From Nectonema munidae (taxonomy: Eukaryota; Nematomorpha; Nectonematoida; Nectonematidae), in NCBI GenBank assembly GCA_030549495.1, contig JAUIRK010000535.1, forward strand, positions 106,660-170,659: a stretch of DNA of 64,000 bases, read 5' to 3'. The translations under genes were made by a program, and so were the position numbers. Below are positions 1-11,510 of this stretch, piece by piece. The notes under the pieces are model-generated. The model did no database searches, was not told the origin of the DNA, and was given only the letters and a program-made list of their open reading frames with translations. Numbering within the stretch: position 1 is the first letter of the stretch; every line of letters starts with the position of its first letter.

Positions 1-1139
1 TTTCAAGAAGGAAACGCTTTTACTCATTGATTTTTTCGGAGTAAATGTGTAGTTTAATATATTATCAACATCATTATTTACAATTTATTTTGGAGAAGGG
101 ACTCAATGAGAGTTTGATATATTTCGTTTATTATTAAATTTGAAAATTTAATTTTTCATAATTAAATCACAAAAACTTAGCAAACTCTATGACTTTTAAG
201 GGTATGCTTTTTTAACACATTTACTGTATGTGTAGACATAGCAAAATATATTGAAATTGAAAAAAGAACATATTGTTTCACTGTATGGGCACATCTTTAT
301 ATTTCAAGTTGATCAAAATGCAAATGTTAAAATGCAGTTTTAGACATATTAAAATTAATTTGTCAAAAGCATGAGTGTACGCTGCAACATTTCCAGGGTG
401 AGCAAAAAATGTTAAATGGAAAAGAATGCATTTTTTGGTCAAAATTATTCAGCAAGAATGCAATGCAAAATTAGAGGAATTTCTAGGGGGTGTACCCCCC
501 CCCCCCCAGCGAACGCCCATGTCGACAAAGGTTATATAGTTTTCAGTATTATGTTTTGAAAAAAGAACACTGTTAACTAACTATGACAAAGCAACTCAAA
601 TGCACTTCTAGTGAAATTAAATTTATTCTTAATGAAATTAATGAATTTGTGATCGGATAATTTTGTCTTTGTTATCACTCAAAGGAGGAAAGAGCTGTCT
701 TTCAGATGCGGAAGCACTAGCTATTTGTTTTAGATATAAGAAAAGACTTTAACAAGCCGTCCCTAAATTTCTAATCATTACTCCTTTTTTCTTTTTAAGA
801 GACGAGGCGAATAGGTAATTCACTATGATGTTTTGTTGAACAATGAACATACAATCATTTAATTTAGGGGACGAAATAGGTTGGTTTCGTTTGAGTAGTT
901 ATTTCTGTGGGATGAGTCTTTTGAGTTGGATCATGCATTCCTGAAAGCGGTGAGGATGCATGACACATTTAAGGTAAGATAATCTAATTTTTCATTGTGC
1001 AACTGTAAAAGAGGGAAAGCAATTCTAGGTTAGTTACATTAAGAAATGTTGGCAAAATTTTCAAATCCATAAGTACATAAATCCATTCGGATGTTACCAC
1101 ATTGATTTAAAATAAAGAAGATCCCAAAAGTCGAGGTCT
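1..1139. other. No gene seen; contains a 13-base C run
   Basis: A+T-rich sequence with no persuasive coding on either strand. A C run at 495-507 is followed by AGCGAACGCCCATG, which looks like the worn end of a poly-C-bearing repeat of the kind found elsewhere in this window. Confidence 0.5.
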
Positions 1140-2140
1140 TGCCCTGATTGGAACGACATCTACGCTCCGTAGATGCAAATCTCGACAACAATTCTTCCAT
1201 ACGCAAGTTTGGCGACCTCAGCCGTTTTTTGGTTGGGCCTGACTTTTATCACACTCCCTTTCTAGTCTGGATAATTCTTTTAGGCGGAGACATAAAAATA
1301 AACACAGGACCAGGTCTATAAAAATTCATCTACTCAATTTGCAACAAATACATATATACAAAAACACATGCAGCATTAAATGTAACCATGCATAGACAGA
1401 CACACTGGATTTATCTAAAATGCTCAAACATACTCCTTAACAACACTAATTGAATTTGTGCAAATCACTCTCACACCTTGTCAGAACTATTTTAGGAATA
1501 ACCTAGAACACACAACATGTTTAACCTACCATTCTAAACCCTCATCGAAAAATCAACAACCTTCTCACCACCACAAACCCCACCATATTCCAATCACCGC
1601 CTAATCTCGTCCTACTACTCACCAGACACAAACAAAGCATTCAAGTATATTCAAAATATTGCAAATTAACACCAACGGCACCTCAAACAAAATCACGGAG
1701 CACACTTCTCAACAAACAACTTAATCCAAACATCATCATTATCCAGGAAACCAAACAGTAAAACCCCCCTCGCATTCCACATACACACACACATCAGAAC
1801 CGACCGAAACAGCAATTCAAGAGGCGGCTTAATAATATAAATTCCGGTAAACACGAAGTATACAGAACTCACATCTGAACATAAAAACAGATTCTAGAAC
1901 ATCAAATATTTCAAGTTATTCTAAATAACAACCGCTATCATATAGCTAACATTTACATACCACCCAAAAAACATCCGAATTCAATAAATAATGCCAACAT
2001 AACTAACTATTTCACACACTTCTTTAACCGAAAAATCTTATTCTAACCGGCGACATCAATACACATTCAACAATGTTTTTCTCCTTACATGGACAACTGA
2101 GGCGAAATTATCCAAAAACTCACACACAGCTAACAGAGGT
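1140..2140 (+). mobile_element. LINE relic: 2A-like peptide, Cys/His finger and endonuclease remnants
   Basis: The translation, read across several frameshifts and stops, gives the start of a non-LTR retrotransposon ORF. At 1271-1315 it reads IILLGGDIKINTGPG, a degenerate 2A-like motif (consensus GDxExNPGP). A Cys/His-rich stretch (about 1330-1480, with ICNKYI and YLKCSN) resembles the zinc finger often found there. From about 1640 the apurinic-type endonuclease is readable: RTDRNSNSRGGL, NNNRYHIANIYIPPK and TGDINTHS. No reverse transcriptase follows, so the copy is truncated after the endonuclease. Its composition is richer in C than its surroundings. Confidence 0.75.
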
Positions 2141-3049
2141 AGGCAAAGTGATCGATATCGACCACTGGCGGTCAATAATAATAGATACTTAGGGGGTCGA
2201 TGAGATAGACAAACTTACCAAATTGTGCTATGCTTTTTTTACCTTATAGTAGCAATAAATCTCCTTTTCTTTTAAAACATAATTTAGGACATTGTATAGT
2301 ATAGGATATATGAAACATTTTGGTTGAATTTTTTCTCTCATTAATGTTTTTATGAAACATTTCTATGTGGGGCAGGGGTTGATGTGAAGACAAATGTTCT
2401 ATGAAAGGGTCGACGAATAAAAAAGTTTGCCGATTCATAAATACACTCGTCAGACCTCATAAGAAACCTGACCCTCCTGTTCTTGAATGTGATGCAAAAA
2501 TATGAAGGAGTTTTTAGCTTCTTTTTTACTCAAAGTTTGATAAGACATATATATGAATGCAGCAAAGCAAAACTCGAAGAAAATTACAGGTAAAAAATTA
2601 ATTCCTTTGCATAAGTAGTTTTTAATATTTTATTTTTATAGTTTGGCGGAATCTTCTTTTGGAAATTAGGGTTATTGTTATGACAAGTTCTCAATAGAGG
2701 ATATCCTAGTATATTTTCACTGTCTATTTCACATTGGCCAGTTTAAAAACCAACAGATCGATATAAAGGCTAACATAATAGCCAACATCGTAAAACGCTT
2801 GGTCACTCCAAGGTACCTTCAGGTTGTGGAATTTATGTAGACCGTTTTTTATGGTACATGAACTTTGCATTTGGGCTAAAAATCAAGGGTTAACTATATG
2901 CGGCACCATCAGAAGTGTTCGTAGATGTATACCATATCTGTTACGACCTTAACAGTTAAAAAATTTGAAGCTGGCGGAATGTGAAAGTAGGTTTTTTTTA
3001 CGAAGTATGCTTCTCTGAGTATAAACATTCCCCAAAAACACGCAAAAAA
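2141..3049. other. No gene recognised
   Basis: Open frames here are short and match nothing I know. GGCAAA...GTCGACC-like blocks near 2142-2165 and 2409-2435 are in rough inverted orientation and might be ends of a small worn element, but the match is too poor to call. Confidence 0.4.
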
Positions 3050-3473
3050 ATGTTGATGAGTTTGAAGAAGAATCTCTAGCTCAAAGTTTAAATAGAGAAA
3101 TTAAAGAAATCATGTATGATAAAAAAAAGTTAGTACAATAGAAGAACTACAGATGTTCAAACAAAACAAAAATTTTGATTTATCAGAATCGATACAATTG
3201 TTAAAAAATTCTCTTTTATGCATCCAACCAACTTCTTGTTAATGCAAAAGAATCTTCTCAAATGTATCAAATACTTTATCTCCAAAACGATTGAGTTTGA
3301 AAAACGAATCTTTTAGTGCTCTTGTTTTTTTTAAATTATTTTAGTAATAAAACAAAATAATTTTTTTTCCCGTAAAATATTTTTTAACTTCTCGAAACTT
3401 TTCTCGAGTCTAGAGAATCATTTTTTTTCTCGTTTCTCGAGAATTAAATTTTATCGAGAAATCAGAAGCTCTA
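3050..3473 (+). mobile_element. hAT transposase C-terminal relic with 3' terminal region
   Basis: The frame around 3218-3345 reads CIQPTSC*CKRIFSN then LSPKRLSLKNESFSALVFF. This is the hAT dimerisation region, normally PTSxxSERVFS...RxRLxxxxFxxLxFL. One stop interrupts it. The downstream sequence ends in AGAAGCTCTAGTG at 3473, preceded by repeated CTCGAG-type blocks, as in hAT subterminal regions. The N-terminal catalytic part is missing. Confidence 0.7.
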
Positions 3474-4329
3474 GTGATAGTAAAAGCCAACATGCCAAGT
3501 TTATATCCTAGTATTTCAAACGGTGGGAGAAAATACTTTATCAGTAGGCCTTATCTCTCACGGAAAGGTCTATGCGAATCAGTTGTGATAAGGCATCTCT
3601 ACTCGTATCATGGCTAAAAACCTTTTGACTTTTTACGGATTCAATAAAACATATGATACAGTCCCCTCATCAAGTCGTCGTGGTTATTGTTTTGTGTCAA
3701 ATTGCCACCCAAGAAAAAGAAGGTCGATATGTAAGTCATACCATACTTGTATGTTCTGAATGTGGAAATACACAAACGCGATTGTTTTATAAATACTATT
3801 ATTGTTTATCTTAATTTTTTTTCATTCTTGTTCGACGTTTTATCTCATTTATTTTATTTCTAAACTAATAAATCTTTTTGTTCAATATTTTAATTTTTGA
3901 TAGATGGCGTTGAAATTGACCGATTTCAAAACTTAGCCCATTTTTTCAAAAGATTTTTCATAAAACAGAAAAAATTTACATGTTAATTTCAACATGACTT
4001 ACATATTAACTTCCTTGTGTAAATTGCCTTTGAAAATGATAGGTGACATAAAACTCCCACTCCGTACAAGCAAACACAAATTTAAAAAATATTAAAATGT
4101 AATAATTAATTTTTTATGAAGCAAAATAAAATAGTTAAATGATACAAACGAAAATAGTCAAACCATAAATTCAGATACTCTTACATGGTGGTTCTGATTC
4201 AAGATCTACAAAAAGTAAAATAACAATTTTAGGGAAAAAAGCCTATCAAAAAAGTTATAGAGCTTCAACAAAAAAAATTTTACAGCATAACTCAGGTTTT
4301 TTGAAAACTAATTTGACGTATCCATAGAG
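3474..4329. other. No gene recognised
   Basis: A+T-rich sequence without credible ORFs. About 4200-4230 (CTACAAAAAGTAAAATAAC) recurs near 30085, marking a dispersed repeat family. Confidence 0.45.
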
Positions 4330-4558
4330 CAGCGTTATTCAAACTGTGGGTCCCGAAAATCTAAAAGTATTAATATTTTATTCATACAAATAAATAAAGC
4401 GATGTGCAGATCATAAAAAAATATACATATGAATTGTCGATGCTGAATAAATGAACGCAGTGATCAGAGTTTGTCTCATTACACCTAAGTATTATGGGTC
4501 GCGATGCAAACTGTGCTTCTTGCTAAGGGTCTCAGTAAAAAAAGTTTGAAAAACGCTG
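4330..4558. mobile_element. hAT-type MITE, 229 bp
   Basis: The left end CAGCGTTATTCAAACT matches the inverted right end CAGCGTTTTTCAAACT at 15 of 16 positions, followed by GTGGGTC-type sequence. CAGNGTTNTTCAAACT is a typical hAT terminus. The flanking octamers (CCATAGAG and CACTACAG) match poorly, so the target duplication has decayed. There is no coding. Confidence 0.7.
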
Positions 4559-4572
4559 CACTACAGCATACT

Positions 4573-4645
4573 CTATGAGTGGCATGGCAGGTTGTTGAGA
4601 TGATGGGCTCAGCACGAAACCTCTGGGTTCGATTCCTCATCGATA
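4573..4645 (+). repeat. tRNA-derived SINE head (pol III A and B boxes)
   Basis: A B box (GGTTCGATTCC, 4626-4636) lies 46 bases after an A-box-like TGGCATGGCAGG (4580-4591), the spacing of a tRNA gene. The cloverleaf is badly worn, so this is not a working tRNA. The downstream sequence (TTCATAGTTTGACAAAGCGG, from about 4656) recurs near 30122, as expected for a dispersed SINE or composite repeat. Confidence 0.5.
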
Positions 4646-5984
4646 CCAATTTGTTCATAGTTTGACAAAGCGGTACATCAGTGAATTGTCGATGAAAACA
4701 CCCCCACCTTTTACTCAAAATTGGAAAATTTGCTACATAATTAACATAAGAGAGAAAGGAGACAAAATAAACTAATAAAGCAATTTTCACTATTTTAAAA
4801 TGAAACTGTCTGTTCTCAGAATAATTTCACAATAATAGGGGGCATAAAAAATGAGATAGTCGGCACTTTATTTGATATTTTCAAGTTTTTATAAGCAGCA
4901 AAAGCCAACGTAGCTAACCCTTATAGGGTGATTTTGTAACGCTTGTATTTTTTACATTTTGTAAATAATCATAGTATACAAAAAACGGTAGTTTAATCAC
5001 TTTTCATAAAATTAAAGAACACAAAATCATTAAAAAACTATTTAAACTAACATAAATCATAAAAATCATAGTATGCGAGAACAAGAAAATCATTGCCTTT
5101 TTAGACTATTTCTCTGTCTACAAATAAACTTCTGACAGCTGTCATAAATAGATCAAGTACATTTTTAACTACTGAAACATTTTGTTTCGATATTATATTT
5201 TTATTATAATAATCAACAAATTTTCCTAAAAAAATTATTTATTAATTATGAAAAATATCTTTGCTTAAATATTAAACAAATAGAGTATTCTTGCTTTTAA
5301 ACTGAATAGCTAGTCAAAATATTCATACCCAAATAGCTATTTAAAAAAAATTTCTTGACTTGAAAAAATTAAAGTTTTCAAATGTTACAAAATGTAACAA
5401 GCGTACTCATAAAGATTAAAAAAATTTTAACACGAGTCTGACAATATTCATTGATATAAAATTATAACGATTGAAAACTATTTTTCCCTCATTCAAAAAC
5501 AAACAAATTTTCATTTTTGCAAAATGTTTGGTGTATTGATGGAACTAAATTTTAAAAAAAAAATCGGTGATTAATTTGAATTGCTGAACTTTGGTATCAT
5601 GAAATAAGCTTCTGAAAATATTGAACTTATATTACGCTAAAAACTAGTTTCTAATGAGACAAAATAAAATTATATTTAATTTAACTCTAAATACAAATGA
5701 GAGAGAAGAGAGGTGAATGAGAGTAGAAAGCTTGAGTGAGAGAAGAGGGCTTGAGCCATTGAGTTTTAGCAAAGAAAGCGGAAGAGAAAAACAGAGGAGA
5801 CAGAAAGAGAAATAGAATCACAGTAACAGAAGATGAGAAAAATCTCGTAGATCATCAACATGTGTTTGCTCAAAAATACATTTTCGCCCCTGCTAGGATC
5901 ACGAGGATTTTCCAAACCAAGAAATCAGATGTGGCGATATAATTTATTCTAAAGACCCACCCATAGTTGATCCTTCTCAGGAAA
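4646..5984. repeat. Dispersed repeat and purine-rich tract; no gene
   Basis: About 4775-4830 (TTTTCACTATTTTAAAATG and onward) recurs at 16570-16625. From 5695 to 5835 the plus strand is almost purely GA-rich, a purine tract of about 140 bases. It sits just upstream of the piggyBac relic and could be its decayed 5' end. No credible coding. Confidence 0.45.
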
Positions 5985-7060
5985 CATATTGAAAGAGTTA
6001 CCTCGACCTATTTGTAGTCCAAAAGATGAACTACTATTGGGCATCAGAGATTTAAATTTTTCCTCAGATGCCTGAGATTGGATAAATTCAAAATAGAGAA
6101 AAAAGAAAACATGCTGATAAGTTGGCTGCAGTCAGAGAGTTGTGGACTGCAGCCAAAATATTAATTTAGATGTTTGGCCCAGGAAAAATACACTTAATGT
6201 AGATGAACAACTTTACGGCTACAGAGGTGACATACCTGGAAAAACTTTCCTAATAAGCCAAGGAAATATGGCGTCAAAATTTGCCACAAGAAATTGTCGT
6301 GGAGCTAGTCAAACCTTTTACTAACACGGGAAGAGATTTAGTGACAGATCGCTACTTCACCTTGCAAAAGAACTTGATCGGCACTATCAACAAATGTTGA
6401 AAAGAAGTTTCGCTTCTGATGAAGTCAGCAAAAAACAAGCCTGTGTTTTCAACCTCTTGTTTATATGACAGGAACAACACAATTACTCTTTGTGAGTACA
6501 TTCCAAAAAACAAGAACGTCCTAATGCTTTCTTCTTCACATATGCTAATTGATATATCACTAAGAAGTGATAAAAAACCTGTTGTGATTTTGGAGTACAA
6601 TAAAGGAAAGTGTGGAGTCGAACTGATGGATTCTATCAACGAAGAGTTTACTACAAGAAGAAAAACAAACAGATGGCCCAGGCTCATCAACCACAACATG
6701 TTAATGTTTCATGGAGTAACTCCTTTATTTTGTTGAAAAAAATGGATATAATGAAACTCAAAAAGAATTTATAAAAAACCTGTCTTTCAAACAGGCTTTT
6801 CCCTTTTCTTCAACAAAAATGAATAACGAATCTCTTTCGGTATCCATCAAAGAAGCTGGACTAAAAGTTGGGTTCAATGAAGTTGGTGTTAGTTGCAAAA
6901 GAAAAAAAACAAGTTTCTCAAGATCTTCAACTTTTGGAAAAAAAACTGTAGAAGTAGCTGCTGTTCTTGTGGTGTCTCAATTTGTTCTGAACACCGTATT
7001 CAAGTAAAAGAAGAATTTTGCTTTTTTGTAGAAAAAAGTAAAATAGAACTCTTTTTTTCC
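5985..7060 (+). mobile_element. piggyBac transposase relic
   Basis: Fragments of a DDE_Tnp_1_7 (piggyBac) transposase appear in order across frames: HADKLAAVRELW (about 6112-6150), NVDEQLYGYRG with the first catalytic Asp (about 6200), KKPVVILEYNKGKCGVE with RRKTNRWPRL (6570-6680), and a C-terminal zinc finger CCSCGVSICSEHR (6960-7000). In the last catalytic motif the usual GVD reads GVE. Multiple frameshifts and stops make it inactive. Termini were not found. Confidence 0.85.
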
Positions 7061-7494
7061 TTTTAATAAATTTTTTTTTACATTTTCAATATTTCAAGGT
7101 ATATTTACATTACATAAATTTGTAATATATATATATAGATATTACAAGGTAAAACAAATTTTCGAAAGTTTTCTCTTTGTTAAAAAATGATTTTACAAAA
7201 TGGAGTAGCTTGTACAAGTAAAGTTTTTTTTCGCTGTACGATTGAGGGTTAAACCTTTCGCTTTTAATCTAATATATAATAATTATTTATAAAAATTACA
7301 AGGGATAAGAAAATCAATTTTTTACGTATAATATCAAATAAAACATGACATTCTTGTTTTTAGGAAAAAAGAAATATTTGATGATTAAAATTTTTTGCCA
7401 ATGTGCATAAAAATGTTACATTGTTAAGTACAACACTGTGTAACAATTTCCAAGAAAATAGAGTATTTAAGAACATCATCATTAACATCAAAGT
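7061..7494. other. A+T-rich, no gene
   Basis: Poly-T and ATATAT stretches with no coding signal; likely the non-coding 3' part of the piggyBac relic and its flank. Confidence 0.4.
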
Positions 7495-7870
7495 GCCGTG
7501 TCCTTTTAGACGTGGGCAACCAGGAACGCTTAGGATTGTTGTTTTCTAGTTTACCGTGGTTAGTCTTGGATATTAAGTGGTGAGGTCTCCATTAATTGTA
7601 GGCTACGGACCTAGGCTTTGTCTAATTTGACCAACTCCAAGGCAGAAGTAACTAGGATTATTTGAAGGCGGCCTTTCTCGCCTTGTCACGACATCGTCTG
7701 AACATGGAGCATTTAAACCTGTGGGAAGGAGTCTACTACTCCGTCTCGTTGTGTCGTCGCTGTTTGTATTCGGGGCTGCTTATTCATCAAGCTAAGCTTG
7801 CTTATGACGCAGCTAACCACCATATCCGATGGCCCTTCCACTACCCACAACCTGCGAACCCGCTCTTTAG
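7495..7870. other. Unexplained GC-richer island
   Basis: This stretch is clearly richer in G+C than its neighbours. It holds one plus-strand open frame (7662-7970, 102 codons) with no recognisable motif and many Cys, Arg and aromatic residues; it runs on into A+T-rich sequence. The reverse strand has only interrupted frames. There is no rRNA or tRNA signature I can identify. It could be an exapted or captured fragment, or part of an element I do not know. Confidence 0.3.
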
Positions 7871-7979
7871 CTGTTCCAGCTTAGCAGAGATAAAATATAA
7901 GCTAAAAGGCCAAATTAAATGGAAGATTAAAAAATTTATTATTCCTTATTCATTGAAACAGACTGCATAAAAGTTAAAA

Positions 7980-8805
7980 CAATGCTTTCAACACATGGTA
8001 TGTTTAGCAGCATTATATACTTTTATTTGCTATCATTTTTGCACAAAAAATATCTTATTTAAAGTTTTATAACTTTGTCATTTGAACCATGTGTAATGAG
8101 ACAATAGATTGATAGTGTCTTTGTAAACAATTTGCAGAAATCTAGTGCTTATCTGATTATTATCATCTATATAACTACTACTTTTAAAAACTGATAATGT
8201 TATAAACAAGATCTGAATGTATATCTGAAGTTTTTGTTTATTTCTATTCACAAAAGCTCTATAATGTAGGTATTTGTGATTTATACTTTAGTTTATTTCC
8301 AGGGAAATCTAGACATCTCGCTAAATTTCTGAATAAAATAACTTCAAACTGGAATCTAAAATTTTTTCAAGAATCTTTACTCTTATAAATTGGTATCCTC
8401 CAGCCTGGACAAAGGCGCAAATGGGACAACTGATTGGCGGAGAATCAGCTAATGATCAGCTTGTGGATCAACACAACTGCTCAATTAAAATAACTATCCG
8501 TTTAGAACAAATATTGATTTGAAAGAATCATCTTGATCAACCTGAGACAGGTGTTAAAAACTGTTAATTATTATACTGCATGATTAAATCAATAATATAT
8601 AATAATAATAATAATAATAATGAATATATTTATTTGTGAAAATTTACTTTTATTTAAATAAATTAAACAAAAAATATGAAATCTTTTTTCGTCAATTTAT
8701 TACTTATTTGAATGAAATGATTAAAAAATAAAGAAAATTACGCAAAAACATATGTTGAAAATAATAAAATATTTAATAGAGTAATACATATTTATTAATT
8801 TAATG
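7980..8805. repeat. A+T-rich, no gene; contains an (AAT)n microsatellite at 8600-8622
   Basis: No coding signal. The (AAT)n tract is followed by GAAT, the same ending as the tract at 12935-12964. Confidence 0.6.
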
Positions 8806-9161
8806 CAGGGGTTAGAAACCTTTTTGTTGTTGTGTACTTATTCTGTAGATGAGGACCACATTACTTTAACGATTCGTTTTGGGGCATAAAAGAACCATAT
8901 AAAAGGAACCATATATTCGCATTAAAAGAATATACAAAAGTAAACGTAACGCGGTGTCTGCTACGTTGTACACATGTACATATTTAAGCTGAGAAGAAAA
9001 AGAAAATCAACTTGAGCCAAATTCACATTACAACATTTCTCTGCGCGGCAATTTTTATGAAAAAAATACTTTTATTACATTTTTGAAAAATATCTCGCAT
9101 TCCATTTGGAAAGCTTCCGTGTACAACCAGTGGTACGCGTACAAAAGGCTGGGAACCCCTG
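8806..9161. mobile_element. hAT-type MITE, 356 bp
   Basis: The left end CAGGGGTTAGAAACC and the inverted right end CAGGGGTTCCCAGCC agree in the first eight bases and again in parts, the usual hAT form. Flanks ATTTAATG and ATCAATG are similar but not identical, suggesting a worn target duplication. No coding. Confidence 0.6.
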
Positions 9162-10654
9162 ATCAATGTGTAGCTGTCCATCGGGAATTCTCGCCCGGGC
9201 AGTTCAACGAAAAAAATTATAAATCCAAGGTAAAATTATAAGATTAATTCACTTTTTCATAAAATATAAGATGTAAGTTTCAGAATTATTTGAATTATAA
9301 GCAAAACACATTTAATTTTGTAAACTTATTCAAATTTTAAAAATATTTCTTAAACTTCAGTTGAGTTAGAGACAGTTTTTAAGTTGCGAAAGTTATATGA
9401 TATAAACGTTGTTAGTTCATCTTTTTGTAGAGTTATTATAAGAATTTAAAATATAAAAAATTATGCCATTTTTAATAAATTTTTGTCTGTGCTTATTTTT
9501 CATGTTCATCGGAAAACAGTAAAAAATAACCTTTCGATATAAGTATAAATATAACTTAAATTGTTTATTCGTTTCAAATTTTTGGAAAAAGGATCTCAAA
9601 AGGAATTGCCGTTGTAAAAGCCGAATCACAATTTGCCTGAAGAATACAACTTCCAATTATTTCAAAACTTAGCGTTGGTAAGGTGAATTTTTGAAACATC
9701 AGCCATGGAACAGGGCCATTTTCAACAGCAATTTTCTTTTTCTTATTTCCATATAGAACATTGATGTTTTTTGATATATGTTATTAAATTACTCTATTTT
9801 GGAAAAATTTCTTAAACTATTTCAAAAAGAAAAAAAAGAAAAATGCATTATAAAGGATTCATATAGTTAATAAACTATATGGAGAAAACTCAAAATAATA
9901 CGCGCTAAAATAGAGATTACATTAATTTATTTTTTGCATAATAAAATTTTGAAATTACCAACAAAAATTTAGACAGAATCAGTGTATATTTATTAGAAAA
10001 TAATGGCAAAAATAAAGAATAAAAATGATGAATCCTTAAAAAATAGTGTGGTTCAAAAAGACTTACAACGCCAGGGTTAAAGTTAAGTTGTAAACTTATA
10101 AAAATTAATGATACATTAAAAGGACCAAGTTATAAATAATAATTATTATTGTGAAGGAGGTACGAGTGGTTAGCAAATGGATAAACGAAAAAACAAATAT
10201 CGCATGCAAGGATGCTTTTCGTTGCATAAAGACTCTGCAGTTGTTTTCTTGCGAGTAAACGAAAAAAATTACTAAAAAACAAATTTACAAGAATAAACTT
10301 TTGTCAATTAAAGCAAACAACTCTACCAAATTTCTTCACAGAAAATAAAAAATATTTCACTTTCAACTTCGCTACTTTGATGTAGACTGCAGCGTATGTT
10401 TTTTATTTTTTATAGCGGAATCATCATTTTATATTTGAATGACAAAGCGCTGTGATAAAAATATCCACAGTACAAATTATTATTAGCTATAGAAGCACTC
10501 GTCTAATGCAAGGAAAGTATTAAAATAGAACAAATGTCTAATGCAGGAAGAATGTAGTAAGAAAGGGGGATGAGGAGGTGCATATAATTTTAGCTTTGGT
10601 GAAATAAAATAATTTGATGGGTTTGCAAGTATGTGTTCTATTATCATATTATTA
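9162..10654. other. A+T-rich, no gene recognised
   Basis: A short GC patch at 9180-9206 (GGGAATTCTCGCCCGGGCAG) may be the end of another element. Short open frames such as the minus-strand one at 9417-9656 are Lys/Phe/Ile-rich and look like chance frames in A+T-rich DNA. Confidence 0.45.
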
Positions 10655-11510
10655 TTAATGATGTGTTTGTTGTTGTGTCAAAATTGTTTCAAACAACAAA
10701 CGATAGGTTAAAAAAGGAAATATTCCCTGAATAGTTAATTTGGCGCAAAGTGCCTCCTGGTGAATTAAGCAGTGAATTGGGACTATTGCCTTAGCTCCCA
10801 TTCCCTTTTGTTTTTCCTTGATTAGACGAACAAGCCCTGACTTCTCATAACACATCGCCGGTACACCGTCAGTAGAAACGGATGTAAGTTTGTTCCAATT
10901 TAGATCAAAAGCACGAAAAACTATTTTCAAACCTTCGGAAATATCTATCTACACCTCTCTCTCATGGTGTCTTTGAGAAAGATTAACCGGTTATCGACCA
11001 CAGTCGACCTTACAAAAGTATGAATCCTCTGTGTTTATTAATGCACAACTCTTCTGCTTTACATTAGATAACGTCGGATCATTCTGGTCGATAACGGGTT
11101 AAGTCAAGTAACTCTTCATGAACAGATAACTATCAACACCTCTACTAAAAATTGCACAAAAAGAGGTATCACCGATACCAGTTCTTTCATCTAATGCCAA
11201 TGAAGAACAGTGCTTTCATCTAATGCCAATGAAAAACAGTCTAACTTTCTAACCAAAGATTTCACCTGCTCTTCTAAGTTCGATGACATTTCTGTTATAC
11301 TTCTCACAAGTGTGTTGCGTGAAAGACTTATTTCAGAAAATAATTTTGTTTTGTCTGGACACAGAACAATATAACTAGCCTTCACCAAATCTTCTGACGT
11401 TTTAGTTACATCCATGCTCATTTTTTGTTTTGAGTGGGACGCTTTCAGATGAGCCAACTTTTCTGTTCTTGAATCATCTTTAAAAGCCACGTGTTGGACT
11501 ACATCAACAA
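10655..11510 (-). mobile_element. hAT transposase relic (ZBED5/GTF2IRD2-like), split by a MITE
   Basis: On the minus strand the order is: ISLSRNTLVRSITEMSSNLE and CFSLALDEST (first catalytic Asp; about 11210-11490), RGVDSYLFMK, LLDLIFLKDTMRE, NWNKLTSVSTDGVPAMCYEK (second Asp), and VPIHCLIHQEALCAKL (the C-x-x-H motif), ending near 10655. The frame breaks several times. A 29-base direct duplication (about 11178-11235) lies just after LDEST. A 112-bp insertion at 10987-11098 splits the LLDLI codons. The C-terminal dimerisation region is missing. Confidence 0.85.
10987..11098. mobile_element. piggyBac-type MITE, 112 bp, with TTAA target duplication
   Basis: TTAA stands directly on both sides (10983-10986 and 11099-11102). 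The left end CCGGTTATCGACCA and the inverted right end CCCGTTATCGACCA agree at 13 of 14. TTAA duplication is the hallmark of piggyBac transposition. Taking out the insert with one TTAA restores the hAT reading frame (…LLDLI…), which independently supports these exact borders. Confidence 0.88.

Noticed and set aside
2142..2435. Small inverted-repeat element
   Set aside because: The end match is too weak and no target duplication was found.
4573..4645. Functional tRNA gene
   Set aside because: A and B boxes are present but the T and acceptor stems do not pair well.
4485..4790. Minus-strand 101-codon frame, possible secreted protein
   Set aside because: It runs across the end of a hAT MITE and a tRNA-like SINE, so the apparent signal peptide is chance.
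6352..6699. Minus-strand 115-codon frame
   Set aside because: Shadow of the plus-strand piggyBac remnant at 6419-6736, which carries recognisable motifs.
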